Shown one piece after another: positions 55,739 through 64,000 of a stretch of 64,000 nucleotides of DNA. Within the stretch, counting starts at the first letter, position 1. Each line of letters opens with the position of its first letter. The notes under the pieces were generated by a model. It searched no databases. It saw only the letters and a list, made by a program, of their open reading frames with translations, and had not been told where the DNA came from. The translations under genes were made by a program, and so were the position numbers. This stretch comes from Spiractinospora alimapuensis (GTDB lineage: Bacteria > Actinomycetota > Actinomycetes > Streptosporangiales > Streptosporangiaceae), in NCBI RefSeq assembly GCF_018437505.1, contig NZ_CP072467.1, forward strand, positions 1,798,001-1,862,000, given 5' to 3'.

Positions 55739-56823
55739 CGTGCTCAGTCCTCGGCTCCCTGTCCGCGGCCCTGTGTCCTCAGCTCCCCGAGAAAGGGCCT
55801 CTGCGTGATCCGTGCCCCGTAATCCCCCCGATGCCACATCCAGCACCAGACGGTCGGGCAAAGGGCATCCGAGCGACGACTCCCCGCGCCCGATCGACAC
55901 GGCCGCCGTCCCGCGAAGACCGCCCCAGCGGCGACGAACGTCGGTACCGCGCCGGAGGCACGCTGGGGACGGAACCCCGGCGGTCGACACCGGGACACAT
56001 GCCCCGCCGCGTCGGGAACCCACCGCGTGGGACCCACGGGTGAGGGCGGGGAGACGCGCCAGAGAAGGCGATGAACGTTATCGGTCCCGAGGGCACCTCC
56101 GGTAAAACTTTTCGCCAAAAGATCGTATTGATCATGTACGCCTTCCTCCGACCCCCGAAGGTGTTCCAGCGTCGATTCTGGGAATGTGAACGACCGATGG
56201 CCCCTGGGGCCGAGAGACGTTCTCTCTCCCCCACGCCCAACGACCCAAGGTCCGGCGTGACCGGACCCCGTTCCGCGATGGCTATATCGGTCAGTCATAC
56301 ATCGCACGCTAGCGCCGACCTAAACTGGGTACACGTGACAATCGGCGCCGGAGTCCGCGCCGACGACCAATGATCATCCGACTCGGTGGCCACGGTCGGC
56401 CGTTCCACGATCCGACGTCCATCGGTGATGCTCCGAAGACACGGGCCGGTCGCCAACCGATCAATGGGGCACGCGGCCCTCAAGGGGCCAACCAACACCA
56501 CTCTGACCAGGGAAGAAGCTGTGGAAACCACGGGCGACGTCGGTGAAGGGACACGCGGGTGGGCCCCGCGACGCGCCGATGCGGACACCTGTGGCGAATA
56601 GGCCCTCGAGGGGAATGGGCCCCCGCTGTGGTGGCATATCCCAATCCGCCACGGCCCGCATTGAGTAACAGGATTCGGACCCAAAAGCGTTAGAGTATCT
56701 CCGGCCGACGGCGCGATGGCCGGAAGTTTAAGGATTTCATACATTCCACCCCTGTCGCTTCGTTTCGCTGTTGACTAGCATGCCGGTACGCCAAACCCCG
56801 AGTCCTTGTGGGAGAGGGAGAAC
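55739..56823. other. Gene-free kilobase upstream of the STAS gene
   Basis: About 1.1 kb with no credible frame on either strand, and no transposase fragment, tRNA or long repeat that I could see. Two AT-richer islands (around 56090-56150 and 56660-56790) may hold promoters for the divergent CoxG-like and STAS genes. Nothing more can be supported. Confidence 0.5.
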
Positions 56824-57219
56824 GTGGGTAGCCCAGACACGGAGCGGGAGGGCTTCGCGTGTCGTGGCGCGACTGTCGTCGCACTACACGGAGAGATTGA
56901 CATCGCCTCCGCCGATTCCGCTTACCACGCCGTATCCGACTGCGCCGTCACTGACTGCGCGGTCGTGGATCTGTCCGACGTCCAATTCATCGATGCCAGT
57001 GGGGTGGGAGCGCTGATGCGACTGCTGCGCGACGCGACACTGGCCCGGCGCCACCTGTACCTGGCGGCGCCAACACCCCCGGTGGCGCGCGTTTTCGCCG
57101 CCCTCGACCTCGCTGACACCTTCGAGATTCACCCCAGTGTCGAGTCCGCCGCGACGGCACACCCGGTGCGCCACGTCTCCAGTGCCACCGGGCCACAACG
57201 CTTCCGGTGGAACTCATAG
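56824..57219 (+). CDS. STAS-domain anti-sigma factor antagonist
   Basis: 131 residues, one STAS domain: ATVVALHGEIDIASADSAYHAV, then AVVDLSDVQFIDASGVGALMRLLRDA with the phosphorylatable serine in DASGVG, and LYLAAPTPPVARVFAALDLADTF. It would bind a partner anti-sigma kinase and free a SigB/SigF-type sigma factor. No kinase gene is nearby. The GTG at 56824 is chosen because GGGAGAGGGAGAA precedes it. An earlier ATG at 56806 lacks that support. Confidence 0.9.
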   Translation: MGSPDTEREGFACRGATVVALHGEIDIASADSAYHAVSDCAVTDCAVVDLSDVQFIDASGVGALMRLLRDATLARRHLYLAAPTPPVARVFAALDLADTFEIHPSVESAATAHPVRHVSSATGPQRFRWNS

Positions 57220-57380
57220 CCCCAGCGCACCGCGGACCGCCCGCGGATCCACCACACCACGTTCTTCCGTACCCACGTCGTGTCGCCGCAGCTCACTGAG
57301 CTGGGGACGTCGCTGCGTGACGCGGGGACGACATAACGGGATATCGTCGGGGATGACGCGACTCAAGCCTGGGAGTGAGT

Positions 57381-59210
57381 ATGCCCGCGCCATCCCCTCA
57401 GCCCGAGCTCACGACCCGTCCGGAACTGCGTGGCCAGTTCGGCATGGTCAGCTCCACCCACTGGATCGCGACCGCGGTCGGGATGGCGATGCTGGAGCGC
57501 GGTGGCAACGCCTTCGACGCTGCCGTCGCCGTGGGTTTCACGCTGCAGGTCGTCGAGCCGCACCTCAACGGTCCCGGCGGCGAGGTGCCCATCATCATGC
57601 AGCGCGCGGACGGTCCGCCGACGGTGGTGTGTGGGCAGGGCACGGCGCCCACCGCGGCGGATCCGGCGGCCTTCGGCGACCTGGGACTCGTCCCGGGGAC
57701 CGGGGTGTTGTCCGCGTGCGTTCCGGGGGCGTTCGACGCGTGGATGCTGCTGTTGCGGGACCACGGAACCCTGCCCCTGCGGGAGGTCCTCTCCCCGGCC
57801 ATCGGGTACGCGCGCCGTGGCTACCCGGTGCTCCCACAGATCGCGGGGACGATCGCGAGCGTCTCCGACGTCTTCACCGAGTGGTGGCCGTCTTCGGCCC
57901 AGCTCTGGCTGCCCGGCGGCCACCCTCCGGCGCCCGGGTCCCAGCACCGCAATCCCGCGCTCGCGGACACCTATCAGCGGATCGTCGAGGACGCTGAGTA
58001 CACGTCGCGGGCTCGGGAGGGCCAGATCCAGGCGGCGCGTGCGCTCTGGCGCGAAGGTTTCGTGGCGGAGTCGATCCTCCGCTTCCTCGCCGAACCCCAG
58101 ACCGACGCCGCGGGCGTACCACAGCGCGGTCTCCTCTCCCGGGACGACCTCGCACGGTGGGAGGCCACCTACGAACGCCCCGTGAGCGTCGACTACGGCG
58201 ACCACACCGTGCACAAGACCGGACCCTGGGGACAGGGCCCGGTCTTCCTGCAACAACTACGGCTGCTGCACGAGTTGGGAGTGGACACCCTCGACCAGAC
58301 GTCCGCCGACTTCGTACACACGGTCACCGAGGCGGCCAAACTCGCCTTCGCCGACCGGGAGGCCTGGTACGCCGACCCCGCGTTCGCGGCGGTCCCCCTG
58401 GAGACGTTGCTGTCACAGCGGTACGCCGCCACCCGGGCGAAACTGGTCGGCGCGCGGGCCTCGGACGAGTTGCGCCCCGGAAGCCCCGACGATCAGGCCC
58501 CGTTCGTCATCCCACCGCGTCTACTCGGCGAGACCGACGTCGCCGCCGGAGCGACCGGAGAACCCATCACCGGTACGGTTCCGCTCCCGAGCGGAGGCCT
58601 GCCGGGAGTAGGCGGACGACGGGACGGCGACACCTGCCACTTCGACGTGGTGGACGCGCGCGGCAACATGGTGTCGGCCACTCCCAGCGGGGGGTGGCTG
58701 TCCAGCTCCCCCACCATCCCGGACCTCGGCTTCGCCTTGGGCAACCGGGCCCAGATGTTCTGGCTGGACCACAGAGCCCCGGCTGTCATCGCCCCGGGCA
58801 AGCGCCCTCGTACCACCCTGAGCCCCACCCTGGTCACCCGCGCGGGCGAGGGGGTGTTGGCCTTCGGCACGCCTGGTGGCGACCAGCAGGACCAGTGGAG
58901 CCTGACCTTCCTGCTCCGGGTCCTCCACGGCGGCATGAACCTGCAGCGGGCGATCGACGCTCCCATGTTCCACACCAACTCGTTCCCGAGCTCCTTCTAT
59001 CCGCGCGAGATGTCCCCGGGAGAGCTCGTCGTCGAGTCCCGCTTCGGCCCGTCGGTCGTGCGCGACCTGGAGCGACGCGGCCATCGGATCACTGACGCCG
59101 GCCCGTGGGCCCTCGGCCGCCTCGCCGCTGTTGCACGCGACCCCGAGACCGGCGTCCTGCGAGCCGGCGCCAACCCCCGGGGCAACCAGGGCTACGCCGC
59201 CGGGCGTTAG
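57381..59210 (+). CDS. ggt: Gamma-glutamyltransferase family protein
   Basis: 609 residues, Ntn-hydrolase family. The small-subunit start is T418 in RRDGDTCHFDVVDARGNMVSATPSGGW (the nucleophilic threonine). The large-subunit region has GMVSSTHWIATAVGMAMLERGGNAFDAAVAVGF and PGGEVPIIMQRADG, and the C-terminal part has FGTPGGDQQDQWSLTFLLRVL. No signal peptide is visible, so it may be cytoplasmic, acting on gamma-glutamyl amides or cephalosporin-type substrates. ATG 57381 has GGGAG five bases upstream. Confidence 0.9.
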   Translation: MPAPSPQPELTTRPELRGQFGMVSSTHWIATAVGMAMLERGGNAFDAAVAVGFTLQVVEPHLNGPGGEVPIIMQRADGPPTVVCGQGTAPTAADPAAFGDLGLVPGTGVLSACVPGAFDAWMLLLRDHGTLPLREVLSPAIGYARRGYPVLPQIAGTIASVSDVFTEWWPSSAQLWLPGGHPPAPGSQHRNPALADTYQRIVEDAEYTSRAREGQIQAARALWREGFVAESILRFLAEPQTDAAGVPQRGLLSRDDLARWEATYERPVSVDYGDHTVHKTGPWGQGPVFLQQLRLLHELGVDTLDQTSADFVHTVTEAAKLAFADREAWYADPAFAAVPLETLLSQRYAATRAKLVGARASDELRPGSPDDQAPFVIPPRLLGETDVAAGATGEPITGTVPLPSGGLPGVGGRRDGDTCHFDVVDARGNMVSATPSGGWLSSSPTIPDLGFALGNRAQMFWLDHRAPAVIAPGKRPRTTLSPTLVTRAGEGVLAFGTPGGDQQDQWSLTFLLRVLHGGMNLQRAIDAPMFHTNSFPSSFYPREMSPGELVVESRFGPSVVRDLERRGHRITDAGPWALGRLAAVARDPETGVLRAGANPRGNQGYAAGR

Positions 59211-59757
59211 GTCGTGTCTTGTTGGTGCCGTACCCGCCCGTCGCCCGCCACGACCCTTGTGGGGACGTGCTTCGCACGGCTGCCCCCTATGGAAAGCGGT
59301 CAACTGGGGGCCGCGCGGTAGAACTACGCGCCCGCACAACACGGCCCAGGTGTCGACCGATGGGGTGGGGCCACGCGGTCGGCCAACCGAGTCGCGCGGC
59401 TCCAACCTCCGAGCCGACCGTCGGGCCGTGGATACACCGCGTCCTCGACCACCACAACCAGCACCTCGGCCCTCGGACACGGGGCACGTCACGTCGCCAC
59501 GGCAGTCACCCGATGGGGACGGCGGCGGCATCACGGGCGCGCGTTCTCCCCGGTGGGGCGACACACGGCCAGGCCCACGTTGAGCTCGGTGCCCGCGTCG
59601 ATCCATGTCTCACACCGTGCGCGAGATGGAACGCCAGCGTGGTTCCCCGCACTCCCGGGCACGGGAGCGGACGCGCCCGAGAATGGAGTGTGTCCGTCCA
59701 TCGCCACGCCCATCCGCTCGCGGGCGGTGGGATGCCGCAACGCCATCTGCCGCGTTC
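59211..59757. other. Gap between ggt and the livF gene
   Basis: About 550 bases with no credible gene. Frames are arginine-rich shadows. ggt and livF converge here, and I found no strong hairpin. The sequence just after the ggt stop has a GTCGTGTC tract sometimes seen at IS ends, but no transposase or matching end was found. Confidence 0.45.
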
Positions 59758-60501
59758 TCACCCGTGGCCGGACTCGGCGTCGGCGTGGTAGCCGCCGCCC
59801 AGATACGCGGACTGGACCCGCGGGTCGTTGACCAGGGTGTCCGGGGCACCGTTCATGACGACTCGCCCCCGGTCCATCACGAAGACCTCGTCGGCGACCC
59901 GGAACGCCGCGCGGGCGTTCTGCTCCACGAGGAGGATCGTGAGACCGTGCTCGTCCCGGAGCAGCGCCAAGGCCGCGAAGATCTCGGCGACGATCCGTGG
60001 GGCGAGACCGAGGCTCGGCTCGTCCAGGACGATCGCGCGGGGACGTGCCATGAGCCCCCGCGCCACCGCCAGCATCTGTTGCTCGCCACCGGAGAGGGTG
60101 CCGGCTTCCTGGTTGAGTCGCTCCGCGAGCTTGGGAAACAGTCCCAGGACGAAATCCCGCGACTCCGCGACACGCGCCGCGCTGCGCCGGCGCACCCACG
60201 CCCCCAGCCGCAGGTTGTCGCGCACGGTGAGACTTGGGAACACCAGCCGGTTCTCCGGCACGTGCACCAGGCCCGCGGCCGCGACCCGCTCAGCCGGCCA
60301 CCCGGTGATCGGTAGCTCTTCGAAGGTGACGGTACCGGAGTCCGGCTCCAGCAGGCCCGACGCTGCACGGAGCAGGGTCGTCTTTCCCGCGCCGTTGGCG
60401 CCGATCACCGCACCGACCTTCCCCTCAGGGACACGGAGGTCGACCCCGTGCAGCACGCGCAGCCGGTCGTAGGAGACGTGCAGGTCAGCGATCCGAATCA
60501 T
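59758..60501 (-). CDS. livF: Branched-chain amino-acid ABC transporter ATPase (LivF)
   Basis: 247 residues. Walker A GANGAGKTTLLRAASG, LSGGEQQMLAVARGLMARPRAIVLDEPSLGLAP (signature and Walker B) and the C-terminal HGLTILLVEQNARAAFRVADEVFVMDRG. It overlaps the LivM-LivG stop by 17 bases, so it is the last gene of the operon. Confidence 0.93.
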   Translation of the reverse strand: MIRIADLHVSYDRLRVLHGVDLRVPEGKVGAVIGANGAGKTTLLRAASGLLEPDSGTVTFEELPITGWPAERVAAAGLVHVPENRLVFPSLTVRDNLRLGAWVRRRSAARVAESRDFVLGLFPKLAERLNQEAGTLSGGEQQMLAVARGLMARPRAIVLDEPSLGLAPRIVAEIFAALALLRDEHGLTILLVEQNARAAFRVADEVFVMDRGRVVMNGAPDTLVNDPRVQSAYLGGGYHADAESGHG

Positions 60502-62503
60502 GCTCCACCTCTCCCCCGGTGACAGTGTCCTCCGCGGTGGCCAGGTGTCCGGAGGAGGCCATCTCCGAGGCGAGTTCCGCGGCCTCCGTGTCGTCGTCCA
60601 CGCCCAGGTAGGCGGCGATGACAGCGGGATCCTCCCGGACCTCCGCTGGGGAGTCCAGGGCGATCAACGCTCCGTCGTCGAGCACGGCGACCCGGTCCGC
60701 GAGGGCCAACACCGCCTCGACGTCGTGTTCCACCAGGACGATGGACATCCCCGTGGCGCGCAGGGCGCGCAACAGTGCGGCCAGTTGGCGCCGCTCCGCT
60801 CCCGACAGGCCCGCCATCGGCTCGTCCAGCATGAGGAGGTCGGGTTCGCTGGCCAGCGCCCGGGCCACCTCCATCAGGCGCTGCCGTCCGAACGGAAGGT
60901 CACCGGCGCGTACGTCGGCGGACTCGCCGAGCCCCACCAGGTCCACGAACCGCCGGGCGTCCGCCTCGATCCGGCGTTCCTCCGCCAGCGCGGGGATCAC
61001 CGTCGCCGCGGACAGGAGGCCGCGGGATCCCCGCAGGTACCGCCCGACCATGACGTTTCCGAGGACGGTCATGGACGCGAAGACCTGCAGGTTCTGGAAC
61101 GTGCGCGTGGCCCGCATCCGGGCGAACACGTGGGGTTTGCGCCCGTCGATGCGGCGTCCTCGCAGTGTGACCGATCCCGAGGTGGGCTGGAGGACGCCGC
61201 TGATCATGTTGAACATGGTGGTCTTACCCGCACCGTTGGGTCCGATGAGACCGAGGATCTCCCCGGCGTTCACGTCCAGGGAGACGCCGTGCACCGCCGT
61301 GACCCCGCCGAAGGTACGGGTGAGGTCGCGGACCTCGAGCAGCCGTGACCCTCTCTCGGGGTATGCGACGTCGCGGTCCGGAATCACCGACACCGCGGGG
61401 GCGTTCTCCCGCCCGGAGCGGTCGTCGTTCACCGCGGACTCACCGTCATCGGCTGCGGAAGCTGGCAACGCGCGCGCCGCGCCACCCGACCCCTCACCAC
61501 CCGAGCGGCGGGAACGGAGCCAACCGATCCCCGACTGCCAGGCCTGATGTAGTCCGCCAGGCAGGAAGATCATCACCAGGGTGAGCACGATGCCGAAGCC
61601 GATGAGCTGCACCTCGCCCTCGGCTCCCGAGATGAGTCGGGGGATGACCGACCGTAGGCTCTCGTCGATCGCCTCGACCGCGAAGCCACCCACGATCGCG
61701 CCCCACATCGTGCCGAGGCCACCGAGGACCGCGACGAGCAGGAACTTCACTGACAGCTCGAAGTTCGCGGCGCTGGGATTGACGACAGCGAGCCAATGGG
61801 CGTAGAAGACGCCCGCCAGTCCCGCGTAGCCGGCGGCGACGACGAGGACCTGCAGACGAAGCCGGTAGGTGTCCACGCCGAGGGTCTCGGCCGCGATCCA
61901 GGAGTCGTTGACCCCACGCAGTGCCCGACCGACGCGACTTTCCACGATGTTGCGCGCCATCAGCACGCCGAGGGTGAGCACCGGGGCGAGCAGCCAGAAG
62001 TAGTCGACGGCCGAGGCGAAGCGGTAGCCGAAGAGCTCCATCTTTGGCACGCCGTAGATACCTGTTGTGGCACCGAGCCATGGCGTCTCGTTGGCGACCA
62101 CGGCCACGATGATCCCGAGACCGAGAGTCGCCAGGGCGAGGTAATGCCCCCGCAGTCGCAGCAACGGCAACCCGATGAGCAGGGCCGCCGTCATCGCGAG
62201 ACACACCGAGATCACGGCTGCGGGAATCACGGAGAAGTCGTAGCGAACGACGAGGATCGCCTGGGTGTAGGCCCCCATCGCGAAGAACGCCGCCTGGCCC
62301 AGGCTCACCTGGCCGGCGAGGCCCATCAACAGGCTGAGGCCGAGCGCTCCCAACGCGAAGATCGCGGCGTAGACGGCGACATTGACGACGCCGCCCGTGG
62401 CGACGAACGGCAGCCCGCCCATCGCGGCGAGGAGGAGCACTGCCCCGATCAGGTCGGAACGGCGCCGGCGCAGGAGACCGACACCGGAGGGTGGCTGGGT
62501 CAT
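60485..62503 (-). CDS. LivM-LivG fusion: permease plus ATPase in one polypeptide
   Basis: 672 residues. About residues 1-330 are LivM: GLSLLMGLAGQVSLGQAAFFAMGAYTQA and RALRGVNDSWIAAETLGVDTYRLRLQ, with nine or so spans. After a serine/glycine-rich linker (RRSGGEGSGGAARALP) comes LivG from about residue 380: RTFGGVTAVHGVSLDVNAGEILGLIGPNGAGKTTMFNMISG, ARTFQNLQVFASMTV-type, DLPFGRQRLMEVARALASEPDLLMLDEPMAGLS. Such fusions occur in various bacteria. The single frame is uninterrupted. ATG 62503 overlaps the LivH stop by four bases (ATGA). Confidence 0.92.
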   Translation of the reverse strand: MTQPPSGVGLLRRRRSDLIGAVLLLAAMGGLPFVATGGVVNVAVYAAIFALGALGLSLLMGLAGQVSLGQAAFFAMGAYTQAILVVRYDFSVIPAAVISVCLAMTAALLIGLPLLRLRGHYLALATLGLGIIVAVVANETPWLGATTGIYGVPKMELFGYRFASAVDYFWLLAPVLTLGVLMARNIVESRVGRALRGVNDSWIAAETLGVDTYRLRLQVLVVAAGYAGLAGVFYAHWLAVVNPSAANFELSVKFLLVAVLGGLGTMWGAIVGGFAVEAIDESLRSVIPRLISGAEGEVQLIGFGIVLTLVMIFLPGGLHQAWQSGIGWLRSRRSGGEGSGGAARALPASAADDGESAVNDDRSGRENAPAVSVIPDRDVAYPERGSRLLEVRDLTRTFGGVTAVHGVSLDVNAGEILGLIGPNGAGKTTMFNMISGVLQPTSGSVTLRGRRIDGRKPHVFARMRATRTFQNLQVFASMTVLGNVMVGRYLRGSRGLLSAATVIPALAEERRIEADARRFVDLVGLGESADVRAGDLPFGRQRLMEVARALASEPDLLMLDEPMAGLSGAERRQLAALLRALRATGMSIVLVEHDVEAVLALADRVAVLDDGALIALDSPAEVREDPAVIAAYLGVDDDTEAAELASEMASSGHLATAEDTVTGGEVEHDSDR

Positions 62504-63369
62504 ACTCGCTCCTCCGTCTCCCGCGCGAACACACCGGAGGGCCGTGCCACCAACACCACGACCAGAACGATGAAGGCGACCGCGTCCCGGAGTCCGGAGT
62601 CGACGTAGCCGGCGGTCAGGTTCTCCAGCACGCCCAGGACCAGGCCACCGATCATCGCGCCGCGCACGGAGATGAGTCCGGCGAGCACTGCGGCCACGAA
62701 GCCCTTCAGCCCGAGGACCAGCCCCGCCTCCCAGGACGTGAAGTAGATGGGGCTGGCGAGGACGCCGGCGACTCCTCCCACGACACCGGCGATGAGGAAG
62801 GCGTTGCGGCGGGCCCGGCCTGGGGCGATCCCGACGAGGCGGGCCGCGACCGGCTGCTCCGAACACGCCAGGAGCGCCTTGCCGGCGAGTGTGCGTTCGT
62901 AGAACCAGATGACGGCTCCGGCCAGCAGCGCACCCACCGCGAAGATCCACACCTCCTGGGCACGGATCGTGACGCCGGCGATGTGCAGGTGGGATCCGGG
63001 CAGGGCCGGCAGGCTCTGTGCCTCCGGTCCCCAGTAGAGGAGCATCGCTCCCTTGAGAGCGGTCGATATCCCCAGGGTGAGAATGATGGAGGTCAGGACC
63101 GTCATCCGCCGGACCGGCGCGATGGCGAGCCGTTGCATCCCCATGGAGAACCCCCCGACCACCGCCACTCCGATCACCATGGCGAGGACCAGGGGGACCC
63201 CCATTCCCAGCAGGCTGATGGCGGTGAACCCGGCGAGGATCGCGAACTCCCCCTGGACCAGGTTCACCACACCGCTGACCGTGAAGATCACAACGAAACC
63301 GATGGCCACAAGGCCGTAGATGGTCCCCTGGCCCAAGCCGGAGATCACGAGCTGCAGGAAGTCGCTCAT
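62500..63369 (-). CDS. livH: Branched-chain amino-acid ABC transporter permease (LivH)
   Basis: 289 residues, about eight spans: LVISGLGQGTIYGLVAIGFVVIFTVSGVVNLVQGEFAILAGFTAI, then RTLAGKALLACSEQPVAARLVGIAP as the coupling region. It pairs with the LivM part of the next gene. The gap after livK is 39 bp. Confidence 0.94.
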   Translation of the reverse strand: MSDFLQLVISGLGQGTIYGLVAIGFVVIFTVSGVVNLVQGEFAILAGFTAISLLGMGVPLVLAMVIGVAVVGGFSMGMQRLAIAPVRRMTVLTSIILTLGISTALKGAMLLYWGPEAQSLPALPGSHLHIAGVTIRAQEVWIFAVGALLAGAVIWFYERTLAGKALLACSEQPVAARLVGIAPGRARRNAFLIAGVVGGVAGVLASPIYFTSWEAGLVLGLKGFVAAVLAGLISVRGAMIGGLVLGVLENLTAGYVDSGLRDAVAFIVLVVVLVARPSGVFARETEERV

Positions 63370-63408
63370 CGGGCGGTTCCCGCCGAACTGTCTGGATGCG
63401 GCATCGGG

Positions 63409-64000
63409 TCAGTCCTGCTCGTCCATGAGCACGAACTCCTCGTCCTCAACCGTCACGTACACCAGCGCGTCAGTGCCGAGACCTGAGTGGTCCTCCGGTG
63501 ACATGTTGAAGGTGCCGGTGATGCCGACGAAGCCCTCGACACTCTCCAGGTAGTCACGGACCTCGTGCGGGTCGGTCCCGACCTCCTCGAAGGCGTCCAC
63601 GGACAGGTGGAAGGCGTCCCAGGCGTGCCCTGCGAAGGTGGAGGGGTTGGAGCCGAACTCCTCGACGTAGTCGGCGTGGAAGCTCTGGATGACCTCGGCC
63701 TGGGGGTCGTCGTCCGGGAGCTGGTCGGCGACGAGGATGCGCCCGATCGGGAAGACGATGCCGTTCGCCGCCGCCCCGGCGGTCTCCAGGAACTCGTCCT
63801 CGCCGATGCCGTGGCTCTGCACCAGCGGGGTCTCGATGTCGAGGTCGTCGTAGGCGACCTGGGCCAGGGAGGCCGAGGGAGGGATGCCCCAGATGAAGTT
63901 GACGTCGGCGTCGAGGTCACGGATGTTCACCGTCTGCGCGGTGAAGTCGGTGGCGTCGGGGGTGAACCGTTCCGTGCCGATGAGCTCGACTCCGCGCTCC
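63409..64000 (-). CDS. Branched-chain amino-acid binding protein (LivK-like), 5' end beyond the window
   Basis: The C-terminal about 195 residues of a periplasmic-binding-protein fold: VELIGTERFTPDATDFTAQTVNIRDLDADVNFIWGIPPSASLAQVAYDDL, FPIGRILVADQLP, and HAWDAFHLSVDAFEEVGTDPHEVRDYLES. The frame runs unbroken to base 64000, so the signal peptide and first lobe lie outside. It is the substrate receptor of the LivHMGF transporter; ligand could be a branched-chain amino acid or an aromatic/amide compound. Confidence 0.88.
   Translation of the reverse strand, partial: ERGVELIGTERFTPDATDFTAQTVNIRDLDADVNFIWGIPPSASLAQVAYDDLDIETPLVQSHGIGEDEFLETAGAAANGIVFPIGRILVADQLPDDDPQAEVIQSFHADYVEEFGSNPSTFAGHAWDAFHLSVDAFEEVGTDPHEVRDYLESVEGFVGITGTFNMSPEDHSGLGTDALVYVTVEDEEFVLMDEQD

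Noticed and set aside
59211-59757. Possible insertion-sequence end at the GTCGTGTC tract after ggt
   Set aside because: No transposase fragment, inverted partner or target duplication was found.
60500-63486. Long + strand open frames opposite the liv operon
   Set aside because: Low-information His/Arg/Asp-rich translations opposite genes with clear ABC motifs. They are artefacts of high GC3.

Overview
The window is high-GC, densely coded actinomycete chromosome. An MEP-pathway cluster (dxr, a site-2 protease, ispG and a DUF4081-type acetyltransferase), a PunA/PmmB/DeoA/Cdd nucleoside-salvage neighbourhood laid out as in Mycobacterium, mycothiol-era enzymes such as a glutathionyl-hydroquinone-reductase-like protein, and many GTG/TTG starts all fit Actinomycetota. 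The overall look suggests a Nocardiopsaceae-like filamentous genus, but that placement is an impression from gene style and was not computed. There is no rRNA, tRNA, CRISPR array, phage block or intact insertion sequence.

Layout. Positions 1-2.7 kb hold the tail of a CoxE-like VWA gene whose front half is missing, then a large unknown protein. 2.7-4.6 kb: DUF2000 protein divergent from an AraC regulator, then a MazEF-type toxin-antitoxin pair. 5.0-8.5 kb: a frameshifted fatty-acid desaturase, a VOC protein, a membrane protein and a methyltransferase. 8.7-12.3 kb: two tandem DUF2207 lipoproteins and a 64-residue lipoprotein-like ORF. 12.4-17.2 kb: a PucR regulator divergent from an fdrA/DUF1116 pair related to oxamate carbamoyltransferase. 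17.3-19.2 kb: a Dps protein, then a CooC-type ATPase behind a Zur/Fur-like box. 19.2-24.1 kb: GNAT, ispG, M50 protease and dxr. 24.3-30.5 kb: secreted serine protease, Pro-rich anchored protein, aldo/keto reductase, D-2-hydroxyacid dehydrogenase and a GntR regulator.

31.2-33.4 kb: a BCCT osmolyte transporter followed by an Hsp20 chaperone and a perfect 20-bp hairpin. 33.4-36.4 kb: zinc-ribbon protein, acyl-CoA oxidase-like enzyme and a small membrane protein. 36.9-43.7 kb: a six-gene nucleoside uptake and catabolism operon (BMP lipoprotein, ATPase, two permeases, cytidine deaminase, thymidine phosphorylase). On the other strand at 44.2-46.9 kb lie purine nucleoside phosphorylase, a frameshifted phosphohexomutase and a small HTH protein. 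48-49 kb: a GST-like reductase.

49.1-54.4 kb is a self-contained module: tripartite tricarboxylate transporter (tctC, tctB, tctA), a divergent isocitrate-lyase/PEP-mutase-family enzyme and a GntR/FCD regulator. Three near-identical operator-like sites (core ACWTGTATRCAC) lie in front of tctC, the lyase and the regulator gene. 54.7-59.2 kb: a membrane-anchored CoxG-like protein, a gene-free kilobase, a STAS antagonist and a gamma-glutamyltransferase. 59.8-64 kb: a branched-chain amino-acid type ABC transporter, including a LivM-LivG fusion, running off the right edge.

Two conserved enzymes (desaturase, phosphohexomutase) are each broken by one missing base. A third indel may affect the BCCT N-terminus. 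These may be genuine lesions or consensus errors, and that should be settled before biological meaning is attached to them.
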